NCBI RefSeq assembly: GCF_003932715.1
Contig: NZ_CP020700.1
Span: 1,820,501 to 1,884,500 of the forward strand
Length of the DNA stretch: 64,000 bases
Direction: 5' to 3'
From: Streptomyces tsukubensis
GTDB taxonomy: Bacteria > Actinomycetota > Actinomycetes > Streptomycetales > Streptomycetaceae
Shown one piece after another: positions 35,580-44,119 of the stretch; the stretch's first letter is position 1, and the number at the start of each line of letters is the position of its first letter. The notes beneath the pieces were generated by a model. That model saw nothing but the letters and a program-made list of their open reading frames with translations, had not been told where the DNA came from and made no database searches. The position numbers and the translations under genes are program-made.

Positions 35580-36407
35580 ATGAGCGCACGGAACAGCAAG
35601 ACGAACAAGACCGCGGCCCGCGAGCGGATCAGGCTGGAGCGCGAGCAGCAGGCCAAGAAGGAGCGGACGCGCCGCCAGCTGATCGTGGCCGGCTCCACGG
35701 TCGCGGTCCTCGCCCTCGCCGCCGGTATCGGTTACGGGGTGATGCAGGCCAACGAGCCCGACGCCTGGGAGTCCGCCAAGGACGCCAAGACCGTCACCGC
35801 CCCGAAGAACACCAGCGGCGACAACGGCACGACCGTCGTCATCGGCAAGCCGGAGGCGAAGAAGACGCTGGAGGTGTACGAGGACTCGCGCTGCCCGGCC
35901 TGTGCCTCCTTCGAGCAGGCCGTGGGCGGGACCATGAAGCAGGACGTCGCCGCGGGCAAGTACAAGGTCCAGTACGTGGGCGCCACCTTCATCGACAACG
36001 CCACCCGCGGCGAGGGCTCGAAGAACGCTCTCAGCGCGCTGGGCGCGGCGCTCGACGTCAGCCCCGAGGCGTTCAGCGACTTCAAGGCCGCCCTTTACTC
36101 GAAGCAGTTCTTCCCCACCGAGAGCAAGGACGACTTCGCCAAGGACTCCTACCTGCTGAAGGTGGCCGACTCGGTTCCGGCCCTCAAGGACAACGCGGCG
36201 TTCGAGAAGAACGTCAAGGACGGAACCTTCGACGCCTGGGCGATGAAGATGTCCGCGAAGTTCGACAAGAGCGACATCAAGGGCACTCCTTCGCTGAAGA
36301 TGGACGGCAAGAAGATCAACGCCGAGGGTTCGGAGAACACCCCGATGACGGTGGCCGAATACCGTGCGGCGGTCGACAAGGCGCTGAGCGCCGACACGGC
36401 GAGCTGA
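35580..36407 (+). CDS. membrane-anchored DsbA-like thioredoxin-fold protein (second copy)
   Basis: 275 residues: a charged N-terminus, one membrane helix (about 34-54), then a thioredoxin_4 domain with active site CPAC near residues 104-107 (EDSRCPACASFEQ) and GTPSLKMDGKK as the cis-Pro segment. The general plan matches the DsbA-like gene at 5533, but the sequences are clearly diverged. It probably acts on disulfides outside the membrane. GGAG lies about 9 bases upstream of ATG 35580; a 15-bp terminator follows. Confidence 0.9.
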   Translation: MSARNSKTNKTAARERIRLEREQQAKKERTRRQLIVAGSTVAVLALAAGIGYGVMQANEPDAWESAKDAKTVTAPKNTSGDNGTTVVIGKPEAKKTLEVYEDSRCPACASFEQAVGGTMKQDVAAGKYKVQYVGATFIDNATRGEGSKNALSALGAALDVSPEAFSDFKAALYSKQFFPTESKDDFAKDSYLLKVADSVPALKDNAAFEKNVKDGTFDAWAMKMSAKFDKSDIKGTPSLKMDGKKINAEGSENTPMTVAEYRAAVDKALSADTAS

Positions 36408-36422
36408 TACCGGAAGCACAGT

Positions 36423-36457
36423 GACGGCCCCGGGAACCCCGCGTTCCCGGGGCCGTC
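36423..36457. terminator. terminator after DsbA-like gene
   Basis: Perfect 15-bp stem GACGGCCCCGGGAAC with its complement, loop CCCGC, 15 bases after the stop. Confidence 0.85.
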
Positions 36458-36588
36458 GCCGTATCCGGCGCCCCGGCACCGGGCGGAGGCCGCGGAATGT
36501 CCGGAAACAGTAGCTGTTCCGCCACGACACTCCCGGAGCGGCAACAAGGGAACCCGATCGGCCCTACCTCCCGGTAATCTGACGGGCC

Positions 36589-38247
36589 GTGACCAGTCGA
36601 CTTCCGTCAACTCCCAGCCGCCGCACGGTCGTCAAGGCCGCTGCCGCCACCGCGGCCGTACCCGCGGTCCTGCCCGCCGCAAGCCCCGCCCTCGCCGCCG
36701 GGGCGCCGCCGCGCTCCTCGCCCACCGTCTTCCGTCACGGCGTCGCCTCCGGCGACCCCCTCCCCGACGGCGTCCTGCTGTGGACCCGGGTGACCCCCAC
36801 CGACGACGCCCTCCCCGGCTCCGGCCTCGGCCCCGACACCCCCGTCGTCTGGGAGGTCGCCGAGGACCGGGAGTTCACCCGGATCGTCTCCCGCGGCGCG
36901 ACCACCGCCGGCGCCGCCACGGACCACACGGTCAAGGCCGATGTCCGCGGGCTCCGCCCGGGAACCGCCTACTGGTTCCGGTTCACGGCCGGGGACGCCG
37001 TGTCCCCGGCCGGCCGCACCCGTACCGCCCCGGCCGCCGACGCCGCCGTGGACCGGCTCCGTCTCGGCGTGGTGTCGTGCGCCAACTGGGAGGCCGGCTG
37101 GTTCTCCGCGTACCGCCATCTCGCCGCCCGGACCGATCTGGACGCCGTCCTCCATCTCGGGGACTACCTCTACGAGTACGGCACCGGCACCTATCCGAAG
37201 CCGGCCGAGGTGGTCCGCCGCCATGTGCCGGAGCACGAGATCGTCGCCCTCGCCGACTACCGGCTGCGGCATGCCACGTACAAGACCGATCCCGATCTCC
37301 AGGCGCTGCACGCCGCCCATCCCGTGATCGCCATATGGGACGACCACGAGATCGCCAACGACGCCTGGTCGGGCGGCGCCGAGAACCACACCCCGGGCAC
37401 CGAGGGCGATTTCGCGGTACGCGCGGCCGCGGCCCGGCAGGCGTACTTCGAGTGGATGCCGGTCCGCGCCTCCACCGAGGGCACCGTCTACCGCAGGCTC
37501 CGCTTCGGCAGGCTCGCCGATCTGCACCTGCTGGACCTGCGCTCCTTCCGGTCCCGGCAGTCGGGCTTCGGCAGCGGCGCGGCGGACGATCCGGAGCGGA
37601 CGATCACCGGCCGCGCCCAGCTCGACTGGCTGAAGGCGGGGCTCGCCGGATCGGATGCGGACTGGCAGCTCGTCGGCACCTCCGTGATGATCTCCCCGGT
37701 GGCCTTCGGCGCGCTCCCGGCGTATCTGCTCGCCCCCGTGGCCGAGTTGCTCGGACTGCCGAAGGAGGGCCTGACGATCAGCACCGACCAGTGGGACGGC
37801 TACACCGACGACCGCCGGGAGCTCCTGGGCCATCTGAGCGGGCAGGGCATCGGGAACACCGTCTTCCTCACCGGCGACATCCATATGGCCTGGGCGACGG
37901 ACGTGCCCGCGAAGGCGGCGACCTATCCGGCGTCGGGGTCGGTGGCCACCGAGTTCGTGGTCACCTCGGTCTCCTCGGACAATCTGGACGATCTGCTGAA
38001 TGTGCCGCCGCGCACGGCCTCCGTGATCGCCGCGACCGCCATCAGGGCCGCCAACCGGCATGTGAAGTGGGTGGACATGGACGGCCACGGCTACGGCGTC
38101 CTCGATGTCACCGCCGAACGCTCGCAGATGGACTACTACGTCCTGTCGGACCGCACCGACCGGAACGCGACCGCGGCCTGGGCCCGGTCCTACCGCACGC
38201 GGAGCGGGACGCAGAAGGTCGAGCGGGTGGACGCACCGGTGCGCTGA
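36589..38247 (+). CDS. PhoD-type alkaline phosphatase, Tat-secreted
   Basis: A 552-residue exported phosphodiesterase/phosphatase. The N-terminus [15 protein letters not shown] followed by an Ala-rich stretch ending SPALA is a twin-arginine signal with a likely cleavage near residue 36. The PhoD metal sites are present: [24 protein letters not shown] and [11 protein letters not shown]. The N-terminal phosphate-hydrolase beta domain covers ~45-150. No PhoP box (GTTCACC repeats) is visible upstream, so phosphate control is doubtful. GTG 36589 lacks a Shine-Dalgarno but has TAATCT eight bases before it (leaderless pattern). Confidence 0.92.
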   Translation: MTSRLPSTPSRRTVVKAAAATAAVPAVLPAASPALAAGAPPRSSPTVFRHGVASGDPLPDGVLLWTRVTPTDDALPGSGLGPDTPVVWEVAEDREFTRIVSRGATTAGAATDHTVKADVRGLRPGTAYWFRFTAGDAVSPAGRTRTAPAADAAVDRLRLGVVSCANWEAGWFSAYRHLAARTDLDAVLHLGDYLYEYGTGTYPKPAEVVRRHVPEHEIVALADYRLRHATYKTDPDLQALHAAHPVIAIWDDHEIANDAWSGGAENHTPGTEGDFAVRAAAARQAYFEWMPVRASTEGTVYRRLRFGRLADLHLLDLRSFRSRQSGFGSGAADDPERTITGRAQLDWLKAGLAGSDADWQLVGTSVMISPVAFGALPAYLLAPVAELLGLPKEGLTISTDQWDGYTDDRRELLGHLSGQGIGNTVFLTGDIHMAWATDVPAKAATYPASGSVATEFVVTSVSSDNLDDLLNVPPRTASVIAATAIRAANRHVKWVDMDGHGYGVLDVTAERSQMDYYVLSDRTDRNATAAWARSYRTRSGTQKVERVDAPVR

Positions 38248-38257
38248 CGTCCCGGAG

Positions 38258-38282
38258 ACGGGCCCGCGGCCGGCGGGCCCGT
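38258..38282. terminator. bidirectional terminator after phoD-type gene
   Basis: ACGGGCCCGC pairs with GCGGGCCCGT across a 5-base loop, between the convergent phosphatase and dienelactone-hydrolase genes. Confidence 0.75.
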
Positions 38283-38289
38283 ACCGCGG

Positions 38290-38880
38290 TCAATCCTGTC
38301 GGGCGGCCTCGTCGAGTTCGTCGAGGAAGGCCAGCACCGCACGCCAGGTCCGCTCCGCCGCCTCCTCGTCCCAGTCCGGCAGCCCGGGGTCGGTGTACAG
38401 ATGCCCGGCCCCGGGGTAGCGGTGGACCTCCACCTCGGCCCCTGCCCGGCCCATCCCGAGATACCAGGCCGTCTGCCAGTCGTGCGGCTCGAAGGCGTCC
38501 GGATCCGCGACGTGGAACTGGACCGGAAGCCCGTCGGTGGTCGCGTCCGGTGCGATGTCCGAGGTCCCGTGCAGCAGCACCAGACCCCGCGCCCGCTCGT
38601 CTCCGAGCGCCAGGTTCTGGGCGATCGAAGCGCCCAGCGACAGCCCGGCGTAGACCAGCCCGCCCTCCGAGTGGGGAGCGGCGGCGGTCACCGCCCGTCG
38701 GAGCAGTTCGTCCCGTCCGACCTCGTCCTTGAACTCCCGGGCCTCCTCGACCGTGTCGAAGACCCGCCCCTCGAACAGATCGGGCGTCCACACCCGGTGC
38801 CCCGCCCCCTCCAGACGGGCGGCAGCCGCCCGCACCGCGGGCCGCAGACCGTAGACGGAATGAAAAAGCATGATGTCCAT
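38290..38880 (-). CDS. dienelactone hydrolase family protein
   Basis: A 196-residue alpha/beta hydrolase. The nucleophile elbow reads AGLSLGAS, so Ser replaces the Cys of classical dienelactone hydrolases. The acid is in FHVADPD and the His in YPGAGHLYTDPG, giving a full Ser-Asp-His triad. Substrate unknown. The ATG at 38880 has no Shine-Dalgarno; TAACCT is six bases upstream, so the mRNA may be leaderless. It is divergent from the MscS gene with only 23 bases between the starts. Confidence 0.88.
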   Translation of the reverse strand: MDIMLFHSVYGLRPAVRAAAARLEGAGHRVWTPDLFEGRVFDTVEEAREFKDEVGRDELLRRAVTAAAPHSEGGLVYAGLSLGASIAQNLALGDERARGLVLLHGTSDIAPDATTDGLPVQFHVADPDAFEPHDWQTAWYLGMGRAGAEVEVHRYPGAGHLYTDPGLPDWDEEAAERTWRAVLAFLDELDEAARQD

Positions 38881-38903
38881 CGGGTCAGGTTACGTTCCCT
38901 GAT
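38881..38903. promoter_or_regulatory. 23-bp divergent promoter region with overlapping -10 elements
   Basis: On the minus strand TAACCT (38887-38892) lies 6 bases before one ATG; on the plus strand TACGTT (38891-38896) lies 7 bases before the other. The two hexamers share two bases, so both -35 regions must fall inside the opposite gene. Confidence 0.5.
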
Positions 38904-39989
38904 ATGGAGAACGCGCTACGCCCTTGGATCGTCATCGGCGGCTCGGTCGTCCTCACCCTGCTGGTGGGCTGGGCCGTCGACCGCCTGTTGAAACGTGCCG
39001 ACGACCGGCACACCGACACCCCCTTGTGGGGACTGCTGCGCCGCGGCCGCCCCGCGCTCCAGTTCGTGCTCTGCGCGGCGCTCCTGAGAGGCGCGTACCG
39101 GCAGAGCGGCATCGGGATCGTGGAGCGCCACGAGCGCGGTATCGGCCAGGTGCTGACGCTGGTGCTGATCGGAGCCTCGGCCTGGCTGGTGGTCCGGGTG
39201 GCGGCCGCGATCGTCGAGTCCGCCTACCGCCGGTACGCGGCCGGGGCCGGCGATCCGGCCCGGGTCCGCCGGGTCCGTACCCAGGTCACCCTGATCCAGC
39301 GGGTGGTGATCGCCGTCGTCGGTGTGGTCGCCTGTGCGGCGATGCTGCTGACGTTTCCCGCGATGCGGGGCGTCGGAGCCTCGATGCTGGCCTCGGCCGG
39401 AGTCCTCGGCATCGTCGCGGGCGTCGCCGCCCAGTCCACCCTCGGCAATCTCTTCGCCGGGCTCCAGATCGCCTTCGGCGACATGGTGCGGATCGGGGAC
39501 ACGGTGGTCGTCGACGGGGAGTGGGGCATCGTCGAGGAGATCACCCTCACCGCGCTCACCGTCCGCACCTGGGACGAGCGGCGGATCACCATGCCCGTCT
39601 CGTACTTCACCGCGAAACCGTACGAGAACTGGTCCCGCGGCAGCATCCGGATGACCGGCTCGGTCTTCTTCCATCTGGACCATTCGGCGCCGGTCGGCCT
39701 GATGCGGCAGCGGCTCGCCGAGATCGTCGGAGAGCATCCGGCGTGGGACCGCCGGGACCAGTCGCTCGCGGTCACCGACACCACCCCGTCGACGATCCTC
39801 GTCCGGGCCGTGGTCACCGCGAAGGACCCGGACGATCTGTGGACGATCCGCTGCGAGGTACGGGAGCGGATGATCACCTGGTTGTACGAGGAGCATCCGT
39901 ACGCCCTGCCCCGGATCGCCACCGTGCCCGCGCCGGGCTCGTCGCGGGACCGGGCGGACGTGGGGCACCAGCGCTCCGGCGAGGACTGA
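38904..39989 (+). CDS. MscS-family mechanosensitive ion channel
   Basis: 361 residues, with three to four membrane helices in the first ~175 residues. The pore-lining and MscS beta domain is recognisable in AGVLGIVAGVAAQSTLGNLFAGLQIAF, then GDMVRIGDTVVVDGEWGIVEEITLTALTVRTWDERR, the best-conserved stretch of the family. The channel opens on membrane tension and releases osmolytes. The ATG at 38904 probably starts a leaderless mRNA. Convergent with the antiporter gene, only 11 bases apart. Confidence 0.93.
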   Translation: MENALRPWIVIGGSVVLTLLVGWAVDRLLKRADDRHTDTPLWGLLRRGRPALQFVLCAALLRGAYRQSGIGIVERHERGIGQVLTLVLIGASAWLVVRVAAAIVESAYRRYAAGAGDPARVRRVRTQVTLIQRVVIAVVGVVACAAMLLTFPAMRGVGASMLASAGVLGIVAGVAAQSTLGNLFAGLQIAFGDMVRIGDTVVVDGEWGIVEEITLTALTVRTWDERRITMPVSYFTAKPYENWSRGSIRMTGSVFFHLDHSAPVGLMRQRLAEIVGEHPAWDRRDQSLAVTDTTPSTILVRAVVTAKDPDDLWTIRCEVRERMITWLYEEHPYALPRIATVPAPGSSRDRADVGHQRSGED

Positions 39990-40000
39990 ACGCGCCCCGC

Positions 40001-41587
40001 TCAGCGCAGGCTGCGGACGTCCAGATGCCGGAGCACCCGGTCCACGATCTCCGGATCGGCGCCCGGTTCGCTGCGGGCCGCCAGCACCTCGTGCCGGGCG
40101 GCCGACAGCATCTCCCGCTGGATGCGCTGGACCGTCCGCAGCCGCTCCACCCGCCGGTTGTAGAAGTCGCGGCGTTCCTCGTCGATGAGCTCGGGGCTGA
40201 TGCGCGCCCCCACCTCGTACGCCGTCCGGTGCAGCCGTTCGCTGACCTCCTCCGGCAGCTCCTCGACCTCTTCGATCTCCTTGAGCCGGTGCCGGGCGGC
40301 CTGCGCGGCGCGCAGCGCCAGCCGGTGCTCCAGCTCGCGCTCCTGGTCGGTGTCGGCCCGTACCCCGAGCCGTTTGACCAGCCAGGGCAGGGTCAGCCCC
40401 TGGAGCAGCAGGGTCGACAGGATCACCACGAAGGCGATGAAGACGATCTCGTCCCGGCCCGGAAAGGGGCTGCCGTCGTCCGTGGTCAGCGGGATGGCGA
40501 GGGCCAGGGCGACGGAGGCCACACCTCTCATCCCCGACCACCACACGACGACGGTCTCCCGCCAGGAGACCGGGATGTCCTCGTCGTAGTCGCGTTTGCC
40601 GTGCAGTTTCTTGGCCAGCCAGGTCGCGGGCAGCAGCCAGAGCAGCCGCACCCCGATCACCACGACGGTGGTGATCGCACCCCAGCCGAGCATCCGCAGC
40701 ACATGGCCATCGGCCGTGCCGAAGACATTGCGCAGCTCCAGGCCGATCAGCCCGAAGGCGGCACCGGTGACCAGGATGTCCACGATGCCCCAGAAGGTGT
40801 TTCCGGCCAGCCGTCCCATCACGTCGTCCGCGTCGGCCGCGTGTTCGGCGAGGAAGAGTGCGGTGGTGAGGACGGCGAGCACACCGGAGCCGTGCAGTTC
40901 CTCGGCGACGACATAGCTGACGAACGGCACCATCAGGGTGAGCCCCACCTGGAGCGTCGCATCCCCCAGATAGCCCATCAGCCGGTTGGACAGCCAGCCG
41001 GTGGCGACGCCGACCGCGATGGCGACGACCGCCGACAGCACGAGCTGCCAGGCCGCCGACGGCAGCGAGAAGGAGCCGGTGACCGCGGCGGCGATCGCCA
41101 CGTGGTACAGCACGATCGCCGTGACGTCGTTGAACAGCCCCTCGCCCTCCAGGGTCGACACCAGCCGCCGGGGCAGCCCCAGCCGCCCCGCGACGGCGGT
41201 CGCGGCGACCGGGTCCGGGGGTGCGACCAGGGCGCCGAGCGCGACCGCGGCGGCGATGGGCAGTCCGGGGACGAGCGCGTTCACGACGAACGCGACCGCG
41301 GCCGTCGTCACGAAGACCAGGGCGACCGCGAGCAGCAGGATCGCCCGGAGATTGGCGGTGAACTGCCGCCACGAGGTGCGCTGCACCGCCGCGTAGAGCA
41401 GGGGCGGCAGTACGAGCGGCAGGATGAACTCGGGCGGGATGTCGACGTTCGGTACGAAGGGGAGGAACGCGACGCCCGCGCCGATGAGAGTCATCAGCAC
41501 GGGCGCGGGAAGGTCGAGCCGGTCCCCGAGGGGGACGGTCACGACGGCCCCGAACATGAGCCCCAACACCAAGGCGACCTGCTCCAC
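40001..41587 (-). CDS. CPA1-family Na+/H+ antiporter
   Basis: A 528-residue transporter with about 12 membrane helices. The family signature is LEGEGLFNDVTAIVLY, in which the paired Asn-Asp is the ion site, and ALVAPPDPVAATAV lies upstream of it. A ~130-residue charged, helical C-terminal tail (from about 395) follows and probably regulates pH response. GTG 41587 begins MEQVALVLGLMFG, a normal first helix. Upstream lies the 900-base repeat region. Confidence 0.93.
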   Translation of the reverse strand: MEQVALVLGLMFGAVVTVPLGDRLDLPAPVLMTLIGAGVAFLPFVPNVDIPPEFILPLVLPPLLYAAVQRTSWRQFTANLRAILLLAVALVFVTTAAVAFVVNALVPGLPIAAAVALGALVAPPDPVAATAVAGRLGLPRRLVSTLEGEGLFNDVTAIVLYHVAIAAAVTGSFSLPSAAWQLVLSAVVAIAVGVATGWLSNRLMGYLGDATLQVGLTLMVPFVSYVVAEELHGSGVLAVLTTALFLAEHAADADDVMGRLAGNTFWGIVDILVTGAAFGLIGLELRNVFGTADGHVLRMLGWGAITTVVVIGVRLLWLLPATWLAKKLHGKRDYDEDIPVSWRETVVVWWSGMRGVASVALALAIPLTTDDGSPFPGRDEIVFIAFVVILSTLLLQGLTLPWLVKRLGVRADTDQERELEHRLALRAAQAARHRLKEIEEVEELPEEVSERLHRTAYEVGARISPELIDEERRDFYNRRVERLRTVQRIQREMLSAARHEVLAARSEPGADPEIVDRVLRHLDVRSLR

Positions 41588-42488
41588 ACGCCCCCTCCGG
41601 ACCGACGACGCCCCCAGGGTGACATGTTCGCTCCGCTATGCCGGTTTCCTCCCGGGTCGTGTCGCCCTGGGGTGCGGGCCCCGCCGAGGGCGCGGGCCCC
41701 GGGGGCGGGGCGCGCCGTTGTTGGTTACGGTTGCGTGTCCGGCCTCGGCCGGTGGAGGCTGGTCGCGCAGTTCCGCCCCCTATGCCTTCGGCAATGGGGG
41801 GACCCCCAGCGCCCCCAGGTACGCGTCCTTGCCGCCCCTGCGGTGTGCGGCCCCTCCGGTGGTCGGGTTGCGTTACTCCGTGGGGTAGGGCACCGGTCTT
41901 GCCTGGTGCGGCCAGGTCGTGGGCCTCCGGGCTCACCTCCTCGCCACGGGCGATGCGCCGGACCGAAGCGCGTCCGGTCATGTCGCCCTCCCCCAAAGCT
42001 GCCTTTGGGGGTACCCCCAGCGGGGGCGACCCTGCACCCCCCTCCGGAGATCACCCCGACTTGACCCCGGGGGGGAACGAGTCCGCCCGGTCACCCGCCG
42101 AGTGGTCCCCGCAGATCAGGGTGTGCCTGTGCCCCGAGGGGGTGGTGTCTTCCGGGGCGGTGATCAGGAGAGATTCCTCCCCTCGGTGACGCGCGACAAC
42201 TCCCGGGACCTCGCGGCCTGATCAGGTCGGGATCACGTGGGAGGGGGGTGCAGGGTCGCCCCCGCAGTGGCCTGCGACAAGCACGGTTTACCGGAGGGCA
42301 GTGCATCGCAGGCCGCGAGGAGGTGAGCCCGGAGGCCACCGACCCACCCGCACCCGACACGACCCCGCGCCTACACCACGGAGCAACGGTCACCCATCTT
42401 TCAGCCCCGCCGGCGTTTGAGGCGCAGGAGCGCCCGCACCCCGCGGGAAACGAACACCCCCGGGGCCCGGACCCCTGAATGGTGAGCG
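41588..42488. repeat. 900-base non-coding mosaic of intergenic repeats
   Basis: I see no credible gene here. The stretch 41717-41780 (ending in a GGCTGGTCGCGCAGTTCCGC-type tract) and the stretch 42397-42440 (CTTTCAGCCCCGCCGGCGTT, then TTGAGGCGC) look like short repeats that I recall as common between Streptomyces genes. Hairpins include TGGGGGGACCCCCA-like sequence at about 41793-41807 and CCCCCAAAG/CTTTGGGGG at 41990-42011. Two further blocks form a split inverted duplication, listed separately. Small ORFs in all frames look like chance. It could contain an unannotated sRNA, but nothing indicates one. Confidence 0.7.
41922..42337. repeat. split inverted duplication: two blocks in opposite orientation
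   Basis: A 23-base block at 41922-41944 (GGCCTCCGGGCTCACC... ) recurs exactly, inverted, at 42315-42337. A 26-base block at 42020-42045 (GCGGGGGCGACCCTGC...) recurs exactly, inverted, at 42240-42265. The order of blocks is mirrored as expected for one duplicated unit of about 100-125 bases, but the sequence between the blocks has diverged or been replaced, since the left copy carries the CCCCCAAAG hairpin and the right copy does not. Confidence 0.85.
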
Positions 42489-43430
42489 CTACGCGCTCTC
42501 GGCTGCGATACGGTCCAGCGCCGACTGCAAGTCGTCCGGGTATCCGCTCGCGTACTCGACCCAGCGCCCGTCCGACGGGTGCTCGAAGCCCAGCCGTACC
42601 GCGTGCAGCCACTGCCGGGTGAGGCCGAGCCGCTTCGCCATGGTCGGGTCGGCGCCGTAGGTGAGGTCGCCCACGCAGGGGTGCCGGTGCGCGGACATAT
42701 GGACCCGGATCTGGTGGGTGCGGCCGGTCTCCAGCTTGATGTCCAGCAGGGAGGCCGCCCGGAAGGCCTCCATCAGGTCGTAGTGGGTGACCGAGGGCTT
42801 GCCGTCCGCGGTCACGGCCCACTTGTAGTCGTGGTTGGGGTGCCGTCCGATGGGGGCGTCGATCGTGCCGCTCATGGGGTCCGGGTGTCCCTGGACCAGC
42901 GCGTGGTAGCGCTTGTCGACGGTACGCTCCCGGAACTGCTGCTTCAGCAGGGTGTACGCCCGCTCGGACTTGGCGACGACCATCAGCCCGCTGGTGCCGA
43001 CGTCGAGCCGGTGCACGATGCCCTGCCGCTCGGCGGCGCCGGAGGTGGAGATCCGGTAGCCCGCGGCGGCGAGCCCGCCGATCACGGTCGGGCCGGTCCA
43101 GCCGGGGCTGGGGTGCGCGGCGACCCCGACGGGCTTGACGATCACCACGATGTCGTCGTCGTCGTGGACGATCTCCATGCCTTCGACGGGCTCGGCCACG
43201 ATCTGTACGGGTGCGGCCGCCTGCGGCATCTCGACCTCCAGCCAGGCGCCGCCGTGAACCCGCTCGCTTTTGCCGACCACGGCACCGTCGACCTGCACCT
43301 TCCCCGCGGCGGCGAGCTCCGCCGCCTTCGTACGGGAGAAACCGAACATCCGGGAGATGGCGGCGTCGACGCGCTCGCCTTCCAGGCCGTCCGGTACGGG
43401 CAGGGTGCGGATCTCGGGAAGCGTACTCAC
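42489..43430 (-). CDS. rluD: RluA-family 23S rRNA pseudouridine synthase
   Basis: A 313-residue enzyme with an N-terminal S4 RNA-binding domain (about 14-75: [18 protein letters not shown]) and a catalytic domain with [15 protein letters not shown], whose Asp is the catalytic residue, plus [10 protein letters not shown]. By similarity to RluD it modifies 23S rRNA helix 69; the exact paralogue is inferred. GTG 43430 has no Shine-Dalgarno but has CATACT seven bases upstream, so a leaderless mRNA is likely. It lies 64 bases downstream of lspA, a common pairing in bacteria. Confidence 0.93.
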   Translation of the reverse strand: MSTLPEIRTLPVPDGLEGERVDAAISRMFGFSRTKAAELAAAGKVQVDGAVVGKSERVHGGAWLEVEMPQAAAPVQIVAEPVEGMEIVHDDDDIVVIVKPVGVAAHPSPGWTGPTVIGGLAAAGYRISTSGAAERQGIVHRLDVGTSGLMVVAKSERAYTLLKQQFRERTVDKRYHALVQGHPDPMSGTIDAPIGRHPNHDYKWAVTADGKPSVTHYDLMEAFRAASLLDIKLETGRTHQIRVHMSAHRHPCVGDLTYGADPTMAKRLGLTRQWLHAVRLGFEHPSDGRWVEYASGYPDDLQSALDRIAAESA

Positions 43431-43494
43431 CCGTCCGAGTATGCCTTGCCCGGCGGGCCGGGATGGACCGCCGGGCGTCCGAGGCGGGGCCCGC

Positions 43495-44064
43495 TCAGTC
43501 CTTGTGGACGGTCCCGTCGGGGTCGAGACCGCGGAAGGAGAGGATGACGATGAGGATGCCGCCGCAGACGATCGCGGTGTCGGCCAGGTTGAAGACGGCG
43601 AAGTGCGCGGGGGCGATGAAGTCGACGACGGCGCCCTTGAAGACCCCGGGGGACCGGAAGATCCGGTCGGTGAGATTGCCGAGCGCGCCGCCGAGGAGCA
43701 GTCCGAGTGCGATGGCCCAGGGGAGGCTGTAGAGCTTCCGGGCCAGCCGGACGATCACGATGATCACCACGGCCGCGATGGCGGTGAAGATCACGGTGAA
43801 GGCCTCGCCGATGCCGAACGCGGCGCCCGGGTTCCGTACCGCCGTGAACTTCAGCAGATCGCCGATGATCTCGACGGACGGCCGGTGCTCCAGCTCGGCC
43901 ACCACAATGGTCTTGCTGATCAGGTCGATCAGATAGGCGACCACCGCGACACCGAGGAGTACGGCGATCCTGCGCCGGCCCTTGGGCTGCTCGGCGGGGG
44001 CCGCCGCCTCGCCGGCCTCGGCTTCGTTGTCCGGCGTACCGATGATGCGCTCCGCCTCTGCCAC
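43495..44064 (-). CDS. lspA: lipoprotein signal peptidase (signal peptidase II)
   Basis: A membrane aspartic protease that removes signal peptides from lipoproteins after Lgt has acted. 189 residues with four helices and a hydrophilic N-terminal extension of ~30 residues. The catalytic aspartates are in GNLTDRIF and [20 protein letters not shown] is the usual first motif. The GTG at 44064 has GAGGGA five to ten bases upstream. Confidence 0.96.
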   Translation of the reverse strand: MAEAERIIGTPDNEAEAGEAAAPAEQPKGRRRIAVLLGVAVVAYLIDLISKTIVVAELEHRPSVEIIGDLLKFTAVRNPGAAFGIGEAFTVIFTAIAAVVIIVIVRLARKLYSLPWAIALGLLLGGALGNLTDRIFRSPGVFKGAVVDFIAPAHFAVFNLADTAIVCGGILIVILSFRGLDPDGTVHKD

Positions 44065-44119
44065 GTGTGTCCCTCAACCTAGGTCAATGTGTCCACGAGG
44101 GTACGTCACGCCCGTGGGC

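Noticed and set aside
36458..36588. PhoP box upstream of the PhoD-type phosphatase
   Set aside because: No GTTCACC-type direct repeats are present; only an imperfect GGAAACAG/CTGTTCC dyad at 36503-36520.
38916..41996. 1026-codon minus-strand frame across the MscS gene, the antiporter gene and the repeat region
   Set aside because: It overlaps two confident genes in other frames and has Arg/Gly/Ala-rich nonsense composition.
42248..42478. 76-codon plus-strand ORF in the repeat mosaic
   Set aside because: Its sequence is the translated intergenic repeat, with no ribosome site; treated as chance.
41588..42488. tRNA, CRISPR or insertion-sequence remnant in the large intergenic region
   Set aside because: No cloverleaf, no regularly spaced repeats and no transposase fragment; repeats are irregular and inverted.
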